Assembly (NCBI RefSeq): GCF_029867415.1
Contig: NC_081185.1
Span: 110,044,913-110,108,912, forward strand
Length of the DNA: 64,000 nt
Source of the DNA: Vicia villosa
Lineage: Eukaryota; Streptophyta; Magnoliopsida; Fabales; Fabaceae
Direction: 5' to 3'
This document shows, piece after piece, positions 19,441 to 29,926 of this stretch (position 1 is its first letter; every line of letters begins with the position of its first letter). The notes under the pieces were generated by a model. It was given only the letters and a program-made list of their open reading frames with translations, was not told where the DNA came from and did no database searches. Position numbers and translations under genes: made by a program.

Positions 19441-21596
19441 TCCTGATCAAAGGAGATCACATCCTCTGCTTTCCAGTTGTTCAATCCACCGTTGTTAGCA
19501 GGGAGCACCCAGCTGTTCCAGTTGCAGTTGTTCTTTTCGTCTTCCGTAGCATTGATTCCGCTAGTGGGAAAATGCGTAGGTAATTCCTCAGGATAAGTTG
19601 GATGATTTGTTGGATATGAGAATCCAGGTGGAGGTCCCTCTATTGGCTGAGCGAGATGCTCGATAAGGCCGTCCCATGCAGTAGGAATGATGTTTTGAAT
19701 AGAGACTTGTGCATCCTGATAAGGAGTGTACTGTGACAGAAAATAACCTTCGTTGTTTGGCATCTTCCTGGCTTCTTCAAGAGCGAAGTTGTCGTCGTAC
19801 TGTTCGTCCCATCCAGTCGGGACAATGTCTTTGATGGGAGTTGAAAAGCTCGGAGGAGCGGAATATTTCACCATATAGTCGTATTTGCCGCTGGGTTCTC
19901 CTAGCGTGTCCCATACTTCTTTGGGTGGATTTTGATATTGCTGAGTGACGGGACTTGTGATACTTCCGTCATTTTGATTACCCTCTTCTGTTGGAGTAAG
20001 ATCTTCCAGAGCAATGTAAGAATTCTGAGGTGTGATATACTGGTAGTTGTAACCGTCATTTGGTCCTCCCACAGCATCCCACATTCCCATGGTAATGGGT
20101 GGAATTTCGTCTGGATATGGCTGAATGATGTGGTTCAAGTATGTCCCTTTATCATCAATGGCGTTTACTTCTTGGCTGGCGAAGTGTGATATTAACCCTT
20201 CAGAGCGAGGATTTTGATCATTCTTTTGATTTTCACCATTATAGCCCAGACCTAGCTTGTCGGACTTGTAGGGTATATCAGGGAGTTGTCCCCATACTGT
20301 GCGATCACCCTGTTCAATCATGGCTTTGGCATCTTTGAGAGAAGCCATAGTTGTAGCTGGAGTAGCAGGAATATGCTTGGTGGTAGAGATATCTGGAGAT
20401 ACAACCTCAAAAGCTTGATACGGAGTTTCGATGGATTCGCCCTCCATCTCAACATACTTGTCGTTGCTCAAGTGACTGACCATATATTCTTCTTCGCCAT
20501 AGACTGTGACAACCTTTCCTTTTACTGGGTATTTTAACTTCTGATGCAGGGTAGAAGTTACAGCGTTTGCCCCATGTATCCAAGGGCGTCCTAGTAAACA
20601 GGAGTATGTTGGAAGAACGTCTATTACGGAAAAGATAACATCGAAAGTTTGAGAGCCCACTCTGATTGGGAGCTTAACTTCTCCGTACACCGTTCTTGTT
20701 GACCCATCGAAGGCTCTTACAACCACATCACTTGGTTGTAGCACAACTCCTTTGAAGTCAAGTTTTTCCAGTATTACTTTTGGTAACACGTTTAGAGAGG
20801 AACCATTGTCTATTAGCACATGAGACAGAGTGGTGCCGTTGCATTCGATAGAGATGTGCAGGGCCTTGTTGTGATTTCTTCCAGCAGGGGTTAGATCCAC
20901 ATCAGAGAAACCAAGACCATTGGGCACTGTAAGACTGGCGACACAATTCTCAAATTGGTCGATTGGGATTTCTTGAGGCACATGCGCAGCTTGAAGGAAC
21001 TTCATTAGAGCTTTAACATGAGCTTCTGAATATTTTAGCAGAGATAACATTGAGATTTTTGAAGCAGTATGCCCCAGTTGTTCGACAATATTGTAATCAC
21101 TTTTGCAGATGATTTTCAATATTTCGTCCATCTCTTGCTTTGATGGATCCTCAGCAGTGATCTCTACCGGATTTTGAACTGGTTCGATCAGTGGCTCTTT
21201 GCCTCGAGTGTTGATATCTGGAATAGGAATTGGAACCTGGATTGGGCTAGCAGCAATATTTGGAGAAATTTCTGGTGAAAAGATTCTTCCACTTCTCGTG
21301 ATCTTGCTAGTGCCTGCAATGTTACTTACAGCTGAAGTAGTTAGTGTTGCGTCCTCTTTAGTCGAGGGATCCTGCTTAACTCCATGAATGTAAACATTAG
21401 TGTCATATCCCCATGGGACAACTTTGTCTGAGGAGTATGGAAATGGAGTTGGTCTAGCAATGACTACTGATGCCACTTTGAGTGTAGCAGAAAGTTTGAA
21501 TGGAGCCTTGGTAGAGATTTTGAATGGTAAGCTGGAGATCACTGAGACGTCTTCCATTCTTATCCCGTTGGCAAAGACTTTGCCCAACATGTCCAT
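19437..21596 (-). CDS. Ogre element 2 gag-pro, C-terminal part with aspartic protease
   Basis: 719 codons. A retropepsin-like domain lies around residues 250-385: the active site reads LIDNGSSLNV (D-N-G in place of the common D-S/T-G, usual in this lineage), followed by a flap-like region and LLGRPWIHG. The N-terminal 240 residues are a Pro/Ser-rich linker and the C-terminal 330 are low-complexity (GYNYQYITP, PTAWDG-type repeats). It starts 14 bases past the gag stop in a different frame, so gag and protease are separated by a one-base-type frameshift here. The last codons overlap the predicted intron donor. Confidence 0.9.
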   Translation of the reverse strand: MDMLGKVFANGIRMEDVSVISSLPFKISTKAPFKLSATLKVASVVIARPTPFPYSSDKVVPWGYDTNVYIHGVKQDPSTKEDATLTTSAVSNIAGTSKITRSGRIFSPEISPNIAASPIQVPIPIPDINTRGKEPLIEPVQNPVEITAEDPSKQEMDEILKIICKSDYNIVEQLGHTASKISMLSLLKYSEAHVKALMKFLQAAHVPQEIPIDQFENCVASLTVPNGLGFSDVDLTPAGRNHNKALHISIECNGTTLSHVLIDNGSSLNVLPKVILEKLDFKGVVLQPSDVVVRAFDGSTRTVYGEVKLPIRVGSQTFDVIFSVIDVLPTYSCLLGRPWIHGANAVTSTLHQKLKYPVKGKVVTVYGEEEYMVSHLSNDKYVEMEGESIETPYQAFEVVSPDISTTKHIPATPATTMASLKDAKAMIEQGDRTVWGQLPDIPYKSDKLGLGYNGENQKNDQNPRSEGLISHFASQEVNAIDDKGTYLNHIIQPYPDEIPPITMGMWDAVGGPNDGYNYQYITPQNSYIALEDLTPTEEGNQNDGSITSPVTQQYQNPPKEVWDTLGEPSGKYDYMVKYSAPPSFSTPIKDIVPTGWDEQYDDNFALEEARKMPNNEGYFLSQYTPYQDAQVSIQNIIPTAWDGLIEHLAQPIEGPPPGFSYPTNHPTYPEELPTHFPTSGINATEDEKNNCNWNSWVLPANNGGLNNWKAEDVISFDQE

Positions 21597-21609
21597 AGAA
21601 GGGAGCCTC

Positions 21610-23247
21610 TCAAATCATAATGATACGGCGATCCATGTGTTTTTGAATTCCCATCTTTAGATTTTCACAACCATTGGGTTGGCGTGAGCAATAAAAGCAG
21701 TCGGGATCACAACCTGGAAAGTAACCAGCTTGGATGAACTTTCTTTTGACTTCGAGGAGTGGAATTGATACTTCGTTCACATCATAAATGTAAACTGTGT
21801 CTATGATAGCATTAACAGTTTTGTCATGCTTTGGCATAGGTGCTGTGATGACATTTGGAGTTTCTGGAGGATCGAACTCAATTTCTCCAGCATCTATCAT
21901 GTCTTGGATTTTATTTTTCAGGGCCCAGCAGTGATCTGCGTCATGTCCTGGACAGTTTGAATGATAGGCACATGTTGCATCAGGGCGATAATTCAGAGAA
22001 GAAGTATTGACATTCTTCGGAGGACCCCTTAATGTGATCAGATCCGCTTTAAGCAAGTGCTGCAATGCCTGAGAGATTGGCATGTTGATTTTGGTGAAAG
22101 TTCTTCTTGGTGCATCTGGTCGATGCGTATATTTTGGCTGTTGATCTTTTTGAGGTGCAGATGCGGAGATCATAACTGCCCCTACAGATTGATGCTGATC
22201 ACTTTTGTGACTTGTCTGAATTTGCGCTGTATTGACCTCATTTCTGATGGGCCTTTTTGTAGTACCAGAGGAGGATCCTACTTGAATTTTTCCATTTCGA
22301 ATGCCACTTTCGACACGTTCTCCGGTCAGTATTAGGTCAGTGAAACCTGATGATGAACTTCCCAGCAGATGGCTATAGAATGGGCCAGTTAAAGTGCCCA
22401 TGAACATGTCGACTAGTTCGCGATCAGATAAGGGTGGTTGAACCCTTCCAGCCATATCTCTCCACTTTTGTGCATACTCTTTGAAACTTTCTTTTGGTCC
22501 CATAGACATGCCTCGCAATTGAGTACGAGTGGGTGTAAGATCAGCATTGTATTGGTACTGTTTGTAAAAAGCAGCAGCTAATTCTTCCCAAGTATGAACC
22601 TTGGTATTTTCTAGCTGGTAGTACCATTCGAGTTGTGTACCTGACAGACTTTCTTGGAAAAAGTGAATCCACAATTTGTTATCTGTTGTATGAGGTTGTA
22701 TCTTCCTCACATAAGATCTCAAATGTAGTTTTGGACAAGAAACTCCATCATACTTTGCAAAGGTTGGAACTTTGAATTTTGGAGGGATGACAACATCCGA
22801 CACGAGTCCCAGATCATTGAAATCTAAGCCAGGTATTTTTTGTATTTCCATAGCTTTCATACGATCCTCCAACTGTTGGTATTTGTCATCATCCTGTTCG
22901 TCTCCAGAATGATCTTCTTCTTCATTTGAAGAGAGAGAGGGTTTAGCAGAACCCTGGTTGCTTTGATTATCTTCTTGTTCACCATCACCGACTATTTCAG
23001 GGATTGGTGGCTTTTTGATCTTTTTGACAGGGATCTTGATCTTCCTTCTCAGGTGACTCAAGCCTGCAGATTCTTTGGGCTTCTTCTTCTTCTTGAGTAT
23101 CAGGGCTTTCAGCTCTTGTTGCCCCTTTGCCAGTTCCAGAATTGCCACTTGAACTTGGGCATTCTGTACTTCGAGATTCTTGATGCTTGCCTCAGATTCC
23201 ATCTCTTCTGACTGAAATAAACAGCGAAGAGATGAGAAACCCGTCAT
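21610..23247 (-). CDS. Ogre element 2 gag (capsid/nucleocapsid-like)
   Basis: 545 codons. A coiled-coil, Lys-rich N-terminus (LAKGQQELKALILKKKKK) and an acidic stretch are followed by a retrotransposon gag core at about residues 165-320 (LHLRSYVRKIQPHTTDNKLW, LEWYYQLE, FKEYAQKWRDMAGRV). A Cys/His knot (CAYHSNCPGHDADHCW) lies near 425, and a second Cys pair near the end. The likely true start is the Met of MESEASIK about 15 codons in. The frame closes at a stop shortly before the protease frame opens; both frames would be continuous without a single-base shift near 21597-21625. Gag would form the cytoplasmic particle carrying the RNA. Confidence 0.92.
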   Translation of the reverse strand: MTGFSSLRCLFQSEEMESEASIKNLEVQNAQVQVAILELAKGQQELKALILKKKKKPKESAGLSHLRRKIKIPVKKIKKPPIPEIVGDGEQEDNQSNQGSAKPSLSSNEEEDHSGDEQDDDKYQQLEDRMKAMEIQKIPGLDFNDLGLVSDVVIPPKFKVPTFAKYDGVSCPKLHLRSYVRKIQPHTTDNKLWIHFFQESLSGTQLEWYYQLENTKVHTWEELAAAFYKQYQYNADLTPTRTQLRGMSMGPKESFKEYAQKWRDMAGRVQPPLSDRELVDMFMGTLTGPFYSHLLGSSSSGFTDLILTGERVESGIRNGKIQVGSSSGTTKRPIRNEVNTAQIQTSHKSDQHQSVGAVMISASAPQKDQQPKYTHRPDAPRRTFTKINMPISQALQHLLKADLITLRGPPKNVNTSSLNYRPDATCAYHSNCPGHDADHCWALKNKIQDMIDAGEIEFDPPETPNVITAPMPKHDKTVNAIIDTVYIYDVNEVSIPLLEVKRKFIQAGYFPGCDPDCFYCSRQPNGCENLKMGIQKHMDRRIIMI

Positions 23248-23524
23248 GAGAACCTGTTATGAAATGTGTATGACTGGATGCCATGTATGCAATGTGTATG
23301 CAATGTATATGTATATGAATGCAATGTATATGCAAATGCAATGTATGAAATGCAATGTATGAAATGCAATGTGTATGCAATGCATGTGAATGCATGTGTG
23401 CAATGTTTTCAAGGATCATAGAGTCTAGATTTGTTAAAGAAGCAACAAACGTTAGTTAATCAATTTATTCTTTTTTCTTTGCCTCATTTGGGCTTACAAG
23501 ACAGAAAATAAAATAAATGATCTT
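23248..23524 (-). repeat. ORF1-gag spacer with ATGCAATGTAT-type low-complexity repeat
   Basis: Between ORF1 and gag, positions 23270-23405 are built from permutations of TGCAATGTATGA and TGTATATGAATG on the plus strand, a degenerate 10-14 bp satellite-like tract. Short minus frames here are His/Ile repeats caused by it. No gene. Confidence 0.75.
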
Positions 23525-24868
23525 TCAGGTCTCCCGTGGGCGCTTTTTCTTTGTCCCCAGGAATGCGTTGATTCTTTGTTCTTCTTGAAGCTGTCTGGTG
23601 AGCTCGAATAGCCTTCTCTCATAGTCCTGACAGTGTTCTTTGAAGGTGTCTCTTTCCTCTTTGAGTTGAACCCAGGATTTTTGCAACTCTTCCAAGTCAG
23701 TTGGCATATCCGGGTGTAGAATAACTTGAGGTTCGTAACCTTCGACTTCTGATTCGATAGTCACAGGTAGAACAGCGGGATAGGGCATCATGAGTTTTTG
23801 AGCATGAGTACGCACCCATCTGAGGTAAAGTTCCATAGGAATAGAATTCCATTGCCCCAGAGTTTTGCTTTCTATTCTATAGACACTGTCCCAAGCCTGT
23901 ATGAATCTTCGTCGGTGTCTGTGAGAATCATTCTCGTAATCAAACACAATGCCACGGATAATCATGTCATGAGGACCGTTGCTTCTTGCATATCCGAATT
24001 GGCGTAGAGCTAGAGAGGGATTGTAAGTGATACCTCCTTTAATGCCGAGTAGTGGCACGTTAGGGTATTCTCCACAATGATCAATGATAGTAATGTCTCT
24101 TTGAAAGAAGTTGTTCCATCGGATATCTGAATGAGATAAAGACATGATTCTGTAAGACCATTGTGCTCTTTGTTCATTTCTCAGTACTGATCGGGGAAGA
24201 TGACATGTAAACCACCTAGCCAGCAGTGGTATACAGCACATGAGAGTTCCTCGCTTCTTCGTGGTACGAGTGTGTAGAGAGTGTAGGATGTCTCCCAGCA
24301 ATGTTGGTACCGGGTTGCGAATTAGGAAAAGGTTGATGATGTGTACACTTATGAACTGGTCGGAATTAGGGAACAAAACCAACCCATAGATCAAAAGAGC
24401 CATAACTTCTTCAAAAGCTGGATAACTTTTGTTTTCTAGCAGTAGTCGAGCCTTTTCCAGTAAGAATTTGGCAAGCAAACCCTCAACTCCACTCTTTGTT
24501 TCCCAATTGGATTTGATTTCTGACTTTTGCAGATGTAAAGCAGCAGCAATGACTTCAGGTTTTGGTTTTCTTTCTAAACCAGTGAAAGGTAATTGATCTC
24601 GGATTGGTAATCCAATTAATTCAGAGAATTCTTCCAAAGTGGGTACCAACTGGTAATCAGGAAATGTGAAGCAATGATGTTCAGGGTCGAAGAACTGGAA
24701 CAGGACCCGTATCATGTCTTCTTCAAACTTTGAGGTAACCAAATGGAGTAGGTGACCATGCTTTTCAGTGAATTGAGCATTCCTGGGGAATTCTGCTACC
24801 AAGACTTTGAGTTCAGATGGCACCGTTGAGATATTGATTCGGATGTAATCTCTGGTGGCGGGAGCCAT
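23525..24868 (-). CDS. Ogre ORF1 protein of unknown function
   Basis: 447 residues if started at the Met of MAPATRDYIRINIS (24868). The frame extends 74 codons further upstream but that part is leader-like, and TTTTTGCAG just before the ATG looks like a splice acceptor. Features: a Trp/Leu-rich globular domain (about 10-390) with PTLEEFSELIGLPI, LIYGLVLFPN and IPLLARWF, reminiscent of the plant-mobile-domain/DUF7745-like proteins carried by plant retroelements, then a charged coiled coil (LQKSWVQLKEERDTFKEHCQ) and a basic tail. An extra ORF upstream of gag is characteristic of Ogre; its biochemical role is not established. No active-site motif is recognised. Confidence 0.88.
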   Translation of the reverse strand: MAPATRDYIRINISTVPSELKVLVAEFPRNAQFTEKHGHLLHLVTSKFEEDMIRVLFQFFDPEHHCFTFPDYQLVPTLEEFSELIGLPIRDQLPFTGLERKPKPEVIAAALHLQKSEIKSNWETKSGVEGLLAKFLLEKARLLLENKSYPAFEEVMALLIYGLVLFPNSDQFISVHIINLFLIRNPVPTLLGDILHSLHTRTTKKRGTLMCCIPLLARWFTCHLPRSVLRNEQRAQWSYRIMSLSHSDIRWNNFFQRDITIIDHCGEYPNVPLLGIKGGITYNPSLALRQFGYARSNGPHDMIIRGIVFDYENDSHRHRRRFIQAWDSVYRIESKTLGQWNSIPMELYLRWVRTHAQKLMMPYPAVLPVTIESEVEGYEPQVILHPDMPTDLEELQKSWVQLKEERDTFKEHCQDYERRLFELTRQLQEEQRINAFLGTKKKRPRET

Positions 24869-25517
24869 TACCTGCAAAAACAAAAGTAAACTCTTTGATC
24901 CTTGAAATGTGTAGTGAAAAATGATGTGTTTATGATGCAAACATGTGGCACACAAAAACAAATCAAACAATAGCCTTAGGTTTAAAGGCTTGCATGAGGT
25001 TGATAGGTGATACCCTCCCCTCTGAAGTTGAGTTGGTTGAAAACCTGTCCTAGAATAGTATTCGGGTTCTATGATCCTTGGAGACAACATCTCAATACGG
25101 CGCTCGGACGGCCGATCAAGAATATTCCTCGAGGATAACTAGCTTCGATCAATTTCAAAGCTAGCCACTTAATAGGCCACAAGTCAAGTTCAACTAAAAG
25201 GTTCTAAGACAAATTAGTGTTAATGACACTTCGGAAGCCTAATATACTCCTTGATCGCTTTCAAGGGACATCAGTATAAACCAAAGTATCACACTAACGA
25301 TGACTACCAGATCAACCGTATCGGTACATGCCGTACAGTTTCCTTGGTCTATTGTCATATACTTAAGGTATCTCGAGATTCGGGTTAGAATCTTTCACAC
25401 AAGCAAAGTACCCAAGCAAACCTGTGAAAAGTAAAGCAATCAGATCAAACAATTGAAAACATCGAAATGATCTATACTCTAAAGGTAACCCCTTTTGAAA
25501 ACATTTTGAATTTGTAT
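24869..25517 (-). other. Ogre element 2 5' leader
   Basis: Untranslated sequence between PBS and ORF1. It could contain an intron ending at the TTTTTGCAG just upstream of the ORF1 ATG (inference). RNA packaging signals would be expected here but cannot be recognised by eye. Confidence 0.55.
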
Positions 25518-25535
25518 TCCCCAGCAGAGTCGCCA
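25518..25535 (-). other. Primer binding site of Ogre element 2
   Basis: The plus strand reads TCCCCAGCAGAGTCGCCA, an 18-base string ending in CCA as a tRNA 3' end does, four bases from the LTR border at 25540. Read on the element strand this is the primer binding site. Ogre elements are known to use a tRNA-Arg primer; the tRNA identity here is inferred from that. Confidence 0.8.
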
Positions 25536-25539
25536 GTTC

Positions 25540-26986
25540 TGTGGACCGTCCTTTCGGGCCATACCCCTCCGTGGGTGGGATACGTGAACTGACTCCTTTT
25601 TTTGTCGATCGGACGCTTTCGCGTCACTTTTGAAAAAGTTTACAGAGTCGCCACCGACCTTTTATTTTATCCAATGAAGGAAAGGTTTATAAAAGAAACA
25701 GAAAAAAGACCTTTGAGAGATTCTGGGTAAGGGGGTAGGTTATACAAAGGGAAGGTGTTAGCACCCTTTGTATCCATGGTTATCCATGGGCTCTTTAGTT
25801 TGCTTAGCTCATTTGCTTTACTTTTCAATTGATTCGGAATGCTTTACCTGTGTTTTTGAAATACCTTTGCAAATAGAATTTGTAATGATCCTTGTGCGGA
25901 TATATACAAATGCTTGTTTATCTTTCGAAAGATGTTTTGAAAAGATCGTTAATTTTGTAATGATCCGTGTTTGGATGTATACAAAATATTGTCTTTTGGA
26001 AAATTTGTTTTGAAAAACAACAGTGTATGAGAATTTTGTTTGTTTTGATTTTTGAGCAAGCAAACTAGGAGGTCTACCCTGAGTTAGGAGGTCTTTATCC
26101 TTGTTCCCTTTAAAAATCTATCCATTCGTCGGATATAAACAAAAGGTTCGATTTTGTACTCGAAATAGTAGAAATGTAACTTTGATTTTGAAAAGAGTGA
26201 AAAGGGATTACCCTAGGAGGTGCAAATGTGATTGTGATTGAATTCAGATATTTATCTTTGGAGTTAGTGATCTGACGGTTCAGTTTTATCTTTGACATAC
26301 ACGCAGTTTATATGGGTGCTGGAAATTAAAATGCGGAAATGTAAAGTGCAGAAAGTAAATCTACGCTATTACATCGATTGTGCGGGAAATGTAAACTAGC
26401 CTATTTACATGAATTTGACATCCTATACATTTATCTAGGAATTTTAAATTGCAAGAAATAAAAGGCATATTTTTGTATTTTTGTGATTTATTTTAAATAT
26501 AATTAATGCATTATTAATTAATTTAAAATAAAGAAAAGATGGAAATATGATTAAACCTAGCAAATAAGTTTAAAAATATGTACAAAATGTTTGTTAATTG
26601 ATTTTAGAACAAAACTAATTTTTCTGGCATTTTTTGAAATTGTTTTTGGATTTTTTAAGTTAATTAAAACATAATTATATAAGTAATTACACAAATAATT
26701 AAAACTTAATGAGAAAATTATCCTAAATATGTACAAAATTAGTTTATGATATATAAACAATATTTAATATAAAGAACAATTTTTTTTATGATTTTTTGAT
26801 TGGTTAGAATAATTAAAAAGCAAATATATGAATATATACTAATTAATTATGTAAAATATTGAAATTTTGAAGAAAAATAAAATATTTTTGTTTCCTAAAA
26901 TAATATATTATTTTAGAAGTTTAAAATATTTTTTGTGGGATTTTTTTGAATTTTAAAACTATTTTTAATTAATTTAACAAAGAAAC

Positions 26987-27019
<33 letters not shown>

Positions 27020-27994
27020 AAGGATACTGATTCAGTGTGGTGAGGAGCTGAGGCTCCATGGTGGCTGCATGTTGTGATGCGTTGGATGGTGGATCAATGA
27101 GATCAGATGGTGTTCAAATTGAGACACATGGCACAAGCGTGAGCTGCAAAGCATTGGATCAGAAATTTTTTAAAATAAAAACACGCGCGCGCCCTGGCCA
27201 ATAGGAAGGAGCCACGCATCATCTTCTTCACCAGACCCAGTCTTTTACACCTTGCGTTTGCAGGTGGTGTAAAAGCTTCCATCTATTACACCTGCAAAAA
27301 ATAGCGAATGCAAGTAAAACGAAGCATTAATCTGGCGCGATACCATGGTTAAGTTCGTCTGGTTCATACGAATTCAATGGAACCTATTTGAACCTATAAT
27401 TTGGCCTATTTCAGGAAACCCTAATTTTGAGCTATGAAACCCTAAAATGGCAGATGCATCAAACAGTCATGGAAATCCAATTGAAGCTCCAGAAACGACC
27501 AGAGCTTCAAACCAAACATAAATATGCAATTACATCGTGCTAGATTTACGTGTATGATCAGATATGAGTCAATCTTAGTTTGCACCAACCGTGGCTTGTA
27601 TAGCTCGATTCAGTGGGTTTTAAGACTTGGAAATGATTTGAATAGTTTTAGTGAATCTTAGAGATGATGTTTAAGTGTTTAGTTTGAACTGAAACCAGCT
27701 GGAAATTAAAATTCGAATTTTAAATTTCCTTGAAAAAGAACAAGTGAGTACAAGTATGTTATACACTATTCTTTTGTTCTGAACTCGTCTTCTTTTATGT
27801 TATTGAAGTATGCTAAGCTATATATAAGCATTTGAATGCTTATAATTGAAGCTAAGTTGCCTTGTTGCCTTTGTTGAAAGTTTGGTTTTTAAATATTAAA
27901 AACCTTGAATTTTTGACCAAGTCTTGACTTGCCTTCAATGCACTTGCCTTGCTCTCCAATCTTCTGCAAAAATCAGAGATTCTTTGTGGTGAGT
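25540..27994 (-). repeat. 5' LTR of Ogre element 2, truncated by the assembly gap
   Basis: Near-identical to 9884-12336 in the left LTR, beginning TGTGGACCGTCC on the plus strand. It stops at the gap at GTGAGT; the left LTR continues 1525 bp further, so that much is missing. Part of the AT-rich middle (about 26620-27085) is clearly more diverged than either side. The minus-strand TATATATA at 27819-27826 matches the one in the left LTR. Confidence 0.92.
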
Positions 27995-28094
27995 NNNNNN
28001 NNNNNNNNNNNNNNNNNNNNNNNNNNNNNNNNNNNNNNNNNNNNNNNNNNNNNNNNNNNNNNNNNNNNNNNNNNNNNNNNNNNNNNNNNNNNNN
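27995..28094. other. Assembly gap (100 N)
   Basis: Exactly 100 N, a placeholder length. LTR sequence enters on the left and unrelated transposase-related sequence follows on the right, with no LTR end in between. At least about 1.5 kb of LTR, and probably the rest of element 1's LTR, is absent. Confidence 0.95.
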
Positions 28095-28286
28095 CATATG
28101 CTGATTCTCATGCTTTTACATCATTATAACAATTCTTCCTCCAACGATCAGTGACGGGAGGCAGTGGACAATCGGATCTCAACTTTACCTAAACCTAATG
28201 ATTACCGTCGACAAACACGACGACTTGTCGTCAACATGTTCTTCAGTCTCCAATGTTCAGACTCCACCCTAGAAATCATGAACACA

Positions 28287-29590
28287 TTAAATAAACAACT
28301 CACAAATTAACATAAACATATTTCCTTTTAGAAGAATGTGCCTGTTTGTTGTTGTGTTCCCTAAATGAGTGACTCTGTTAGTCCATGCAGAAACAAACCT
28401 CTCTTTATATGGTGTTAACCATGTTTCTTTCACATACTTGAAAAATGATGGAATATCACCACATACACTCTCGAAGTGGTTCAGATGTACATCAAATTCA
28501 TCTTCTATATTTGAACATGTCATGTTGTTCCATTGATCCATGACATGTTTTTGTCTTTCTGATTGCACATACTCTTTACATTTCATGCTAACGTTTTTTG
28601 AAATATGAAACGTACACAGCAAATGAGACGCATTTGGGTACACGTAATCAATGACATTCATTAATGCAAGTTCCCGGTCTGTCACCATGACATTTGGAAG
28701 CAAATTCTCGGAATAAAATAACTCTTTAAGCTTCTGTAGTGCCCATGTGAAGTTCTCCTCCCTTTTATGTTCCAAATATGCAAAAGCAACTGAAAACGTC
28801 AATTTTGTTGATGTAACACCAACAATCTCAAGCAGTGGTAGCCGGTACCTGCACGATTAAAAAACGCATTCAGAAACCAGCTCACTCAACATATTTTTAA
28901 GATGGGTGAAATAAAAATAAAAATTCTTACCTATTTATTTTGTACGTGCAATCAAAAATCAACACCAGAGGAAATATATTCAACAACTTGACAGAGTCAG
29001 GGTGTGTCAAGAGGATATCAGCCACAATATCTGAATTATCCTTATTTATAGACTAACACATGTATTTCTCTTGGTGAATAAGGCTCAATAATAATTGTAT
29101 TTATGTCATTGCACCTCTCTTGCCTAGTCTGTATGTTGCTCTAGCTCGGTATATCTGGGTAATACTCGTGAGATTTTGTGGGTCTTTGACTTTCAAAGCA
29201 GACACGACGTACCTTGGTGCCATATTGTACTTCGTCATGTCATTCACAAACTTTCTTTCATCATCTTTTAGACGGCCCAAGATTTCATGACTTACCAAAT
29301 CCTTATCTAGTCTATGATTATGCATCCCACATGTAACCATCACCTTCCAACCAATACCACTCGGAACAAATCTCAACCTAAATGGGCATCTAACCTTCAT
29401 ATTATAGTTGCCATCAGATCCCATATTTTTCTTTTTATAATTTCCTCCTCTGTCACAGCCCATAGTCAATTTATCCTTCCTCTCTCGCAGTCCATTAGCA
29501 GGATCGGATTGTAACAATAGCAATACCATGAGTCTTTCCAATTGACCGTGCCCATTCTAGAACCTTATCTCGTTATTCAAAAATCTGACA
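28287..29590 (-). pseudogene. FAR1-type / Mutator-like (MULE) transposase pseudogene
   Basis: Minus strand. A FAR1-type DNA-binding region (GCDRGG, CPFRLRF, WKVMVTCGMHNHRL) lies at 29541-29101 and a MULE transposase core (LIFDCTYKINRYRLPLLEIV, VTDRELALMNVI, LLCTFHISKNV) at about 29000-28290. A well-formed 82-bp intron (28930-28849, GTAAG...GTGCAG) joins the two halves of the core in frame. Breaks: in-frame stops at 29573-29575, 29101-29103 and 29053-29055, and a frameshift near 29510. The C-terminal third is missing. It could derive from a domesticated FAR1/FRS family gene or a transposon; termini were not found. Not functional as read. Confidence 0.85.
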
Positions 29591-29693
29591 ATCACAAAAA
29601 CGTATAATTAGATAACTTCATCAATTTATAAAAACAAAAAAAATTGTGTATGAAGTCCAGTAAACATAATGTATCTGTGATGAAGTACTGCGT

Positions 29694-29926
29694 AAGATCA
29701 GTATATGAATCTGTAGAAGCTGAAGATGTCGGTTCAAGACCGCAAATATATAAAACTTCATCTATCATACCTAAAATTTAGGTTCTAAAGAAATTTTCGG
29801 TTCACACCTAAGATCAGTACATGAACTTGTAGAAGAAGATGAAGTTGTCGGTTCAGGACTGCAAAGATATAAAACTTCATCTGCCATACCAAAAATTTAG
29901 GTTCTAAAGAAATTTTCGGTACACAC
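29694..29926. repeat. 116-bp direct duplication
   Basis: AAGATCAGTA starts at 29694 and 29810; the two units share most bases, including ATATAAAACTTCATCT and TTAGGTTCTAAAGAAATTTT. A further AAATTTCCGG-rich stretch follows to about 30110. No coding meaning. Confidence 0.75.

Larger units (their letters stand above)
9884..27994 (-). mobile_element. Nearly complete Ogre-type LTR retrotransposon (element 2), right LTR cut by the assembly gap
   Basis: Structure read on the minus strand: 5' LTR (27994-25540, distal part lost in the gap), PBS (25535-25518), ORF1 (24868-23525), gag (23247-21610), gag-pro continuation with protease (21596-19437), small intron (19440-19178), pol (to 15730), hairpin trio, 3' UTR with 47-bp repeats, polypurine tract, 3' LTR (13861-9884). 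ORF1 upstream of gag, a spliced pro-pol boundary, twin RNase H and about 4-kb LTRs are the defining traits of Ogre. The internal region is 11,678 bp; with two full LTRs the element would be about 19.6 kb. All ORFs are long; only one frameshift (gag/pro) was seen. Confidence 0.93.

Noticed and set aside
27852..28129. Frames running through the N block
   Set aside because: Translated N residues only; artefact of the assembly gap.
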